Assembly (NCBI GenBank): GCA_903909415.1
Contig: CAIVVS010000347.1
Location: 1-10,558, forward strand
From: an uncultured Pseudomonadota bacterium
GTDB lineage: Bacteria; Pseudomonadota; Gammaproteobacteria; Burkholderiales; SG8-39
DNA length: 10,558 nt
Reading direction: 5' to 3'
Position 1 is the stretch's first letter. Every line of letters begins with the position of its first letter. The notes below the pieces were generated by a model. That model did no database searches, was not told the origin of the DNA, and was given only the letters and a program-made list of their open reading frames with translations. A program made the position numbers and the translations under genes. Shown piece after piece: positions 6,668-10,558 of the stretch.

Positions 6668-6748
6668 CGCGGCTGCCGGTGGTTGCGCGACAGTGGCGTC
6701 GCCTCCAGGGCGGGCGGCGCCCGGGACCAACCTCAGCGGGGGAACGAC

Positions 6749-7192
6749 ATGTTCAAGCACATCCTGATGCCGATCGACGGCTCGGAACTCAGCGACAAGA
6801 CCGTCGCGCAGGGCATCGCGCTGGCCAAGGCGCTCAATGCGAAGGTGACCGCGCTGGTGGCGGAGCCGGAATACGAGATGCCGTCGTACAGCCAGATCGT
6901 CTCGCGCTCGGCAATCTCGGCCGAGGAGCACGAGCGGCGCGCGCGCACGCATGCGCAGAAGATCCTCGACCAGGTCGCGGAGAAGGCCAAGGCCGCGGGG
7001 GTTTCCTTCGAGGGGCGCTTCTGCGAGGAAGACGAGCCGCACCAGGCGATCATCCGGGTCGCGGAGGAAGCCGGTTGCGACCTGGTCGTCATGGGCAGCC
7101 ACGGCCGCCACGGCGTGAGCGCGGTGCTGTTCGGCAGCGAGACGCACGAAGTCATGGCGCACTCCAAGATCCCGGTGCTCGTCTACCGCTGA
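6749..7192 (+). CDS. Universal stress protein, UspA family (second copy)
   Basis: This 147-residue single-domain UspA protein starts MFKHILMPIDGS. It carries the complete nucleotide-binding loop G116-S-H-G119, nine residues, G129-S130, unlike its neighbour, which has Ala at 116. By my count 26 of the last 37 residues match the minus-strand copy, while the middle (about 40-65) differs strongly, including EYEMPSYSQ here against GYPTPMYAEG there. The open frame extends upstream to 6428, but ATG 6749 is the family start, with GGGGGA about 5 nt before it. It has its own FNR/ANR-type site at 6654-6667. UspA proteins in related bacteria help survival in anaerobic energy stress, which fits the context. 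It stands alone: the next gene, trxC, is convergent. Confidence 0.94.
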   Translation: MFKHILMPIDGSELSDKTVAQGIALAKALNAKVTALVAEPEYEMPSYSQIVSRSAISAEEHERRARTHAQKILDQVAEKAKAAGVSFEGRFCEEDEPHQAIIRVAEEAGCDLVVMGSHGRHGVSAVLFGSETHEVMAHSKIPVLVYR

Positions 7193-7197
7193 CCCGC

Positions 7198-7218
7198 TGC
7201 CGGGCGCGTCGCCCGGCA
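7198..7218. terminator. Perfect 9-bp hairpin between convergent uspA and trxC
   Basis: TGCCGGGCG (7198-7206) and CGCCCGGCA (7210-7218) form a perfect 9-bp stem around a 3-nt loop. It sits in the 34-nt gap between two convergent stop codons, 5 nt after uspA. There is no T tract on either strand. Position and strength suggest a shared two-way terminator, perhaps factor-assisted. Confidence 0.6.
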
Positions 7219-7226
7219 CGGCCGAC

Positions 7227-7670
7227 TCAGGCCAGCGCCTGCCTGACCCAGCGTTCGAGGGTCACCGCGTCCATGGCCCCGGACTGGCGGGCGACTTCCC
7301 GGCCGCCGCGGAACACGATGAGGGTCGGGACCGAGCGGATGCCCAGCCGGGACGCCGCCGAGGGGTTTGCCTCGGTGTCCAGCTTGGCCAGGCGCGCCAG
7401 CGGTTCGATGCGCGCCGCGGCGGCCTCGAACTGGGGTGCCATCGCGCGGCACGGGCCGCACCAGGGCGCCCAGAAATCAACCACCAGCGGCAGCTCGGAC
7501 GATTCCACATGGCGCGCGAGCGTGGCGTCGTCCAGGGCGACCGGCTTGCCGGTGAACAGCGCCCCCTTGCAGCGTCCGCAGCGCCCGCCGTCGGCCAGGC
7601 GCTCGCGCGGCAGGCGGTTGGTGGCCCCGCAATGCGGGCAGACCAGGTTCAGGGTGCCGGTGTCGGCCAT
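7227..7670 (-). CDS. trxC: Thioredoxin 2 (TrxC) with N-terminal zinc ribbon
   Basis: This 147-residue cytoplasmic disulfide reductase begins with a zinc-binding module (C11-PH-C14 and C31-GR-C34), which marks TrxC rather than TrxA. A thioredoxin fold follows with the active site W70-C71-G-P-C74 and the cis-proline P115 in SVPTL. Length is normal for TrxC (about 140). In E. coli TrxC belongs to the OxyR response and its zinc is released on oxidation; control here is not visible. A GAGG lies 5 nt before the ATG. It is 73 nt downstream of fnr on the same strand, so it could be co-transcribed with it. I saw no clear promoter in that gap, and only a weak hairpin at 7729-7742. Confidence 0.95.
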   Translation of the reverse strand: MADTGTLNLVCPHCGATNRLPRERLADGGRCGRCKGALFTGKPVALDDATLARHVESSELPLVVDFWAPWCGPCRAMAPQFEAAAARIEPLARLAKLDTEANPSAASRLGIRSVPTLIVFRGGREVARQSGAMDAVTLERWVRQALA

Positions 7671-7728
7671 CGGGGCCTCGCATGCATGTCCATCATGCGG
7701 ATGTGGGTGCGGGCCGCCCGCGATTCAA

Positions 7729-7742
7729 TCCCCCGGAGGGGA
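7729..7742 (-). terminator. Weak hairpin after the fnr stop
   Basis: A 5-bp stem (plus-strand TCCCC 7729-7733 with GGGGA 7738-7742) lies directly after the fnr stop as read on the minus strand. Only TT follows. It might weaken readthrough into trxC but is short and could be chance in GC-rich DNA. Confidence 0.25.
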
Positions 7743-7743
7743 C

Positions 7744-8511
7744 TCAGCAGTTGGTGGCCGCGCCGCGCCCCATCATTTTCTTGAGGCCGGGCACATCGAC
7801 GATGCGGATGTGCTTCTGCTGCACGGCCACCAGGCCTTCATCCTGGAAGCGCGAGAACAGCCGGCTGACCGTCTCCAGCTTGAGCCCCAGGAAGCTGCCG
7901 ATCTCCTCGCGGGTCATGCGCAGGATGAACTCGGACGAAGAAAACCCGCGCGCGGTGAAGCGCTGCGACAGGTTCAGCAGGAAGGCGGCCAGGCGCTCCT
8001 CGGCGCGCATGCTGCCGAGCAGCAGCATCACGCCATGGTCACGCACGATCTCGCGGCTCATGACCTTGTGGAAGTGGTGCTGCAGCTGCTCGAAGCTGCG
8101 CGACAGTTCTTCCAGCTTGCCGTAGGGGATCACGCAGACCTCGCTGTCCTCCAGGGCCACGGCGTCGCAGGTGTGCAGGTCGGTGCCGATGCCGTCGATG
8201 CCGAGGAGCTCGCCGGCCATCTGGAAGCCGGTGACCTGGTCGCGGCCGTCGTCGGTTGCCACCCGGGTCTTGAAAAAGCCGGTCCGCAGCGCGTACAGGG
8301 ACTGGAACGAATCCCCCACGCGGAACAGGCTTTCTCCGCGCTTGAGCCTGCGCCGGGTGTAGACCAGGTTGTCCAGGGACTCGATCTGCTCGTGCGACAG
8401 CCCCACCGGCAGGCACAGTTCCCGGAGGTTGCAGCTGGAACAGGCCGTCTTGAGCTTGGTGAGCGTGATCGGCGCGGGCACGGACTTGGGCCTGGCAGCG
8501 GGCGTGGGCAT
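7744..8511 (-). CDS. fnr: FNR/ANR-family oxygen-sensing transcription regulator
   Basis: This 255-residue CRP/FNR-family activator has all four ligands for an oxygen-labile 4Fe-4S cluster. C24, C27 and C33 lie in the N-terminal CSSCNLRELC and C126 in EVCVIPY, matching E. coli FNR C20, C23, C29 and C122. A cyclic-nucleotide-like beta roll spans about 45-130, a dimer helix about 135-170, and a helix-turn-helix about 200-220. The recognition helix E213-T-V-S216-R217 is the E-x2-S-R pattern that reads TTGAT half-sites, found three times in this window. ATG 8511 gives a normal length. The frame stays open upstream to 8697 but that part is not FNR-like and crosses the hemN leader. There is no ribosome site before the ATG. 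A TTG at 8517 is another possible start. Confidence 0.94.
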   Translation of the reverse strand: MPTPAARPKSVPAPITLTKLKTACSSCNLRELCLPVGLSHEQIESLDNLVYTRRRLKRGESLFRVGDSFQSLYALRTGFFKTRVATDDGRDQVTGFQMAGELLGIDGIGTDLHTCDAVALEDSEVCVIPYGKLEELSRSFEQLQHHFHKVMSREIVRDHGVMLLLGSMRAEERLAAFLLNLSQRFTARGFSSSEFILRMTREEIGSFLGLKLETVSRLFSRFQDEGLVAVQQKHIRIVDVPGLKKMMGRGAATNC

Positions 8512-8518
8512 GTCCAAG

Positions 8519-8524
8519 ATTGTA
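8519..8524 (-). promoter_or_regulatory. -10 element of fnr, placed for a leaderless transcript
   Basis: On the minus strand TACAAT (8524-8519) matches the sigma-70 -10 consensus at 5 of 6 bases and stands out in GC-rich DNA. Only 7 nt separate it from the ATG of fnr, so transcription would begin at or next to the start codon. No -35 match is seen at 16-18 nt spacing. Confidence 0.5.
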
Positions 8525-8614
8525 AAGCCTGGGCGCGATCCGTGCTGCCGCGGATCCGTGCCGCAGCGCGGCAAGGTCGCGTGCCAGGGGAAGCCGGGGG
8601 CGGTCCCCGGGGGT

Positions 8615-8628
8615 TTGATCCAGATCAA
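8615..8628 (+). promoter_or_regulatory. Perfect FNR/ANR box in the fnr-hemN divergent region
   Basis: TTGAT-CCAG-ATCAA is an exact match to the FNR/ANR consensus. The -10-like CATAGT at 8650-8655 lies where a class II site centred at -41.5 would need it, within 1 nt, giving a start near 8662. The site is 7-bp GC-arm flanked (CCCGGGG 8606-8612, CCCCGGG 8631-8637) about the same centre. hemN is the likely target. Confidence 0.8.
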
Positions 8629-8677
8629 CGCCCCGGGACTGCGCCCCGGCATAGTCGCCGCAGAGGAGCCAATGGCT

Positions 8678-10072
8678 ATGGACACCAAGGTCAACATTCC
8701 GCAGGTCGAGCCCGAACTCGTGCGCCGTTTCGACGGCCTGGGGCCGCGCTATACCTCGTACCCGACCGCCGACCGCTTCAACGAGGCGTTCGACGCGATG
8801 ATGCACGCCGCGTGGCTGGAACGCCGGCACATCGGCGCGATCACGCCGCCGCTGTCGCTGTACGTGCACCTGCCGTTTTGCGAGAACATCTGCTATTACT
8901 GCGCGTGCAACAAGATCATCACGCGCGACCACGGCCGCGCGGCGACCTACCTCGACTACCTCGAGCGCGAGGTGGCGATGCAGGCCGAGCACCTCGGCGC
9001 CAACCGGCGCATCTCGCAACTGCATTTCGGCGGCGGCACGCCGACCTTCCTGTCGGACGAGGAACTGTCCCGGCTGGTGGCGATGCTGCGCTCGCACTTC
9101 AAGTTCGACCCCGCCGGCGAGTACGCGATCGAGCTCGACCCGCGCAGCCTGCGCCCCGGCACCGTGCCCCTGCTGGCCGAACTGGGCTTCAACCGCGCGA
9201 GCCTGGGCGTGCAGGACTTCGACCCTGACGTGCAGCGCGCGGTGAACCGCATCCAGCCGCAGGAGCAGACCGAACAGGCGATCGCCGCGGTGCGCGCGGC
9301 CGGCTTCAAGTCGGTGAGCGTGGACCTGATCTACGGCCTGCCGCGGCAGAACGTGGAGAGCTTCGGGCGCACCCTGGACCGCGTGCTGGCCTTGCGGCCG
9401 GACCGGGTCGCGCTCTACGGCTATGCGCACCTGCCCTCGCGCTTCAAGCCGCAGCGGCGCATCCTCGACGCGGACATGCCCACCGGCGAGACCAAGATCG
9501 CGATATTCACGCTGGCGCTGGAGCGCCTGTCTCAGGCGGGCTACGTGCACATCGGCCTGGACCATTTCGCGCTGCCCGACGATGAGCTCACCAACGCGCT
9601 GCGCTCGGGCACGCTGCACCGCAACTTCCAGGGCTACACCACGCAGTCGGACTGCGACCTGCTGGCGCTGGGCGTGTCCGGCATCAGCAAGATCGGGCCG
9701 ACCTACAGCCAGAACGTGCGCACGCTGGAGGAGTACTACGACTGCATCGACCAGGGCCGCATCCCGGTGATGCGCGGCATCGAGCTGACCGCCGACGACC
9801 TGCTGCGCCGCTCGGTGATCATGGCGCTGATGTGCCAGGGCAAGGTGTCCATCGAGTCCATCGAGATCTCGCACCTGATCAACTTCCGCGAGTATTTCGC
9901 CGGCGAGCTGCAGGACCTGGACGAGTTCGTCCAGATGGACCTGGTCGAGATCGAGGACCACTGGATCACCGTCACCCCGCGCGGGCGCCTGTTCGCGCGC
10001 GCCGTTTGCATGGTGTTCGACCGCTACCTGCGTGGTGAGCGGGCGCGCATGAGCTACTCGCGGATCATCTAG
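8678..10072 (+). CDS. hemN: Oxygen-independent coproporphyrinogen III oxidase (radical SAM)
   Basis: This 464-residue cytoplasmic enzyme converts coproporphyrinogen III to protoporphyrinogen IX without O2, using SAM radicals, and so supplies heme at low oxygen. Visible marks are the N-terminal GPRYTSYPTA, then YVHLPFC with the radical-SAM cluster motif C68-ENI-C72-YY-C75 and the extra C77. The SAM-contact HFGGGTPTFL, SVDLIYGLP and a C-terminal HemN domain follow. Length is normal for true HemN (about 455-460), unlike the shorter HemW. An in-frame ATG at 8672 also exists. AGGAG (8664-8668) is 3 nt from 8672 but 9 nt from 8678, so I prefer 8678. A perfect FNR box is 50 nt upstream. The TauE/SafE gene follows after 9 nt. 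Confidence 0.95.
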   Translation: MDTKVNIPQVEPELVRRFDGLGPRYTSYPTADRFNEAFDAMMHAAWLERRHIGAITPPLSLYVHLPFCENICYYCACNKIITRDHGRAATYLDYLEREVAMQAEHLGANRRISQLHFGGGTPTFLSDEELSRLVAMLRSHFKFDPAGEYAIELDPRSLRPGTVPLLAELGFNRASLGVQDFDPDVQRAVNRIQPQEQTEQAIAAVRAAGFKSVSVDLIYGLPRQNVESFGRTLDRVLALRPDRVALYGYAHLPSRFKPQRRILDADMPTGETKIAIFTLALERLSQAGYVHIGLDHFALPDDELTNALRSGTLHRNFQGYTTQSDCDLLALGVSGISKIGPTYSQNVRTLEEYYDCIDQGRIPVMRGIELTADDLLRRSVIMALMCQGKVSIESIEISHLINFREYFAGELQDLDEFVQMDLVEIEDHWITVTPRGRLFARAVCMVFDRYLRGERARMSYSRII

Positions 10073-10081
10073 ACCGGCGGC

Positions 10082-10558
10082 ATGGACTTCGCCGGACTCC
10101 AGGACTTCGCGCAACAGGCTTCCTCGCTGCTCGGCGGGTGGAGCCCGGGGCTGCTGCTGCCCGCGCTGCTCGTCGGCCTGCTGGGCAGCGTGCATTGCCT
10201 CGGCATGTGCGGCGGCATCGTCACCGCATTCTCGTCACGCGTGCCTGCCGGCGCCGCGCGCCTGCCTGCCCGCGCCGCCCGCCACGCCATCGCCTTCCAT
10301 GCGGGCCGGCTCAGCACCTATGCCGCCGGCGGCGCGCTGGCCGGCAGCGCCGCCTCGGCCACGCTGCTGATGGGCCGATGGCTTCCCGTGCAGCAGGTGC
10401 TGTTCATCGCGGCGCAACTGATGCTGGTGGCGCTGGGCCTGTACCTGCTGGGCGCCACGCGCGTCCTCGCGCCGCTGGAGGCGGCGGGTGGCAGGTTGTG
10501 GCTGCGCGTGCAACCGCTGGCGGTGCGCCTGTCGCGCCCGGCCGCGGGCGTGCCGGTG
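10082..10558 (+). CDS. TauE/SafE-family (DsbD_2-type) membrane protein, 3' end outside window
   Basis: The first 159 codons are open to the window edge with no stop. An N-terminal amphipathic stretch leads into a membrane helix (about 23-37) ending in the signature GSVH38C39LGMC43GG. After a basic loop come FHAGRLSTYAAGGALAG and a further helix with QLMLVALGLYLLG. This is the plan of the cytochrome-c-biogenesis-like DsbD_2 group, often labelled sulfite exporter TauE/SafE. Members commonly lie next to ccoGHIS, fnr and hemN in Pseudomonas and relatives. The Cys/His motif suggests metal or thiol handling for oxidase maturation, but that is inference and the sulfite label is not supported here. 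The start at 10082 is 9 nt after the hemN stop with GGCGG just before it, so it is probably co-transcribed with hemN. Confidence 0.85.
   Translation, partial: MDFAGLQDFAQQASSLLGGWSPGLLLPALLVGLLGSVHCLGMCGGIVTAFSSRVPAGAARLPARAARHAIAFHAGRLSTYAAGGALAGSAASATLLMGRWLPVQQVLFIAAQLMLVALGLYLLGATRVLAPLEAAGGRLWLRVQPLAVRLSRPAAGVPV

Noticed and set aside
8512..8677. A longer fnr reading from ATG 8697
   Set aside because: The additional 62 codons show no FNR-family similarity and would cover the FNR box and hemN ribosome site. The -10 TACAAT lies downstream of that ATG.
6679..9228. An 849-codon open frame on the plus strand across uspA, trxC, fnr and hemN
   Set aside because: It crosses four genes with clear family motifs in other frames or strands, and its own translation is Arg/Ala/Gly-rich with no domain.
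8039..10195. A 718-codon open frame on the minus strand opposite hemN and part of fnr
   Set aside because: Its translation is low-complexity Arg/Ala/Val/His-rich with no recognisable domain, and it lies antisense to a complete hemN. Long antisense frames are expected in such GC-rich DNA.
1..10558. Search by eye for tRNA, rRNA, insertion sequence ends, phage genes and defence systems
   Set aside because: None seen. Every stretch over 300 bases is occupied by a gene with recognisable family features or, at 4670-4972, a plausible small membrane protein.

Overview
The window reads as one microaerobic/anaerobic respiration and stress locus from a high-GC proteobacterium. The FNR, UspA, TrxC and cbb3 oxidase proteins look most like those of Betaproteobacteria (Burkholderiales-like). 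A high-GC xanthomonad-type Gammaproteobacterium is the main alternative. This placement rests on recalled family resemblance, not on a search.

Layout. Positions 1-4972 (+ strand) hold the cbb3 cytochrome c oxidase block: the 3' part of ccoN, then ccoO, ccoQ and ccoP packed with gaps of about 12 nt or an ATGA overlap. A strong hairpin follows, then the assembly genes ccoG and ccoH (fixH) and a small two-helix membrane protein of unknown function. Positions 5023-6507 (- strand) hold a three-gene set read uspA, dksA/traR-like, hemerythrin-like. It ends against the oxidase block, and its last codons run into an 11-bp tandem repeat. Positions 6508-6748 are a divergent regulatory region with two FNR/ANR-type palindromes, one near each uspA. 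A second uspA (+) follows and converges on trxC (-) across a perfect 9-bp hairpin. Upstream of trxC, on the same strand, lies an fnr/anr regulator carrying all four cluster cysteines. Divergent from fnr is hemN, preceded by a perfect FNR box. The window ends inside a TauE/SafE (DsbD_2-type) membrane protein 9 nt after hemN.

How it fits together (inference). FNR senses low oxygen through an Fe-S cluster and would act at the three TTGAY-N4-RTCAA sites in the window. These lie upstream of hemN (oxygen-independent heme synthesis) and between the two uspA genes. CcoG, CcoH and probably the TauE/SafE protein support metal and cofactor supply to the oxidase encoded upstream. The minus-strand UspA/DksA-like/hemerythrin genes look like a low-oxygen stress module. 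The usual cbb3 assembly genes ccoI and ccoS are not in the window and may lie upstream of ccoN or elsewhere.

I found no CRISPR array, insertion sequence, tRNA, rRNA or phage gene, and no wholly unknown multi-gene system. The points most worth checking are the FNR-site architecture, a possibly leaderless fnr promoter, the 11-bp repeat at the hemerythrin gene end, and the unnamed membrane protein after ccoH.
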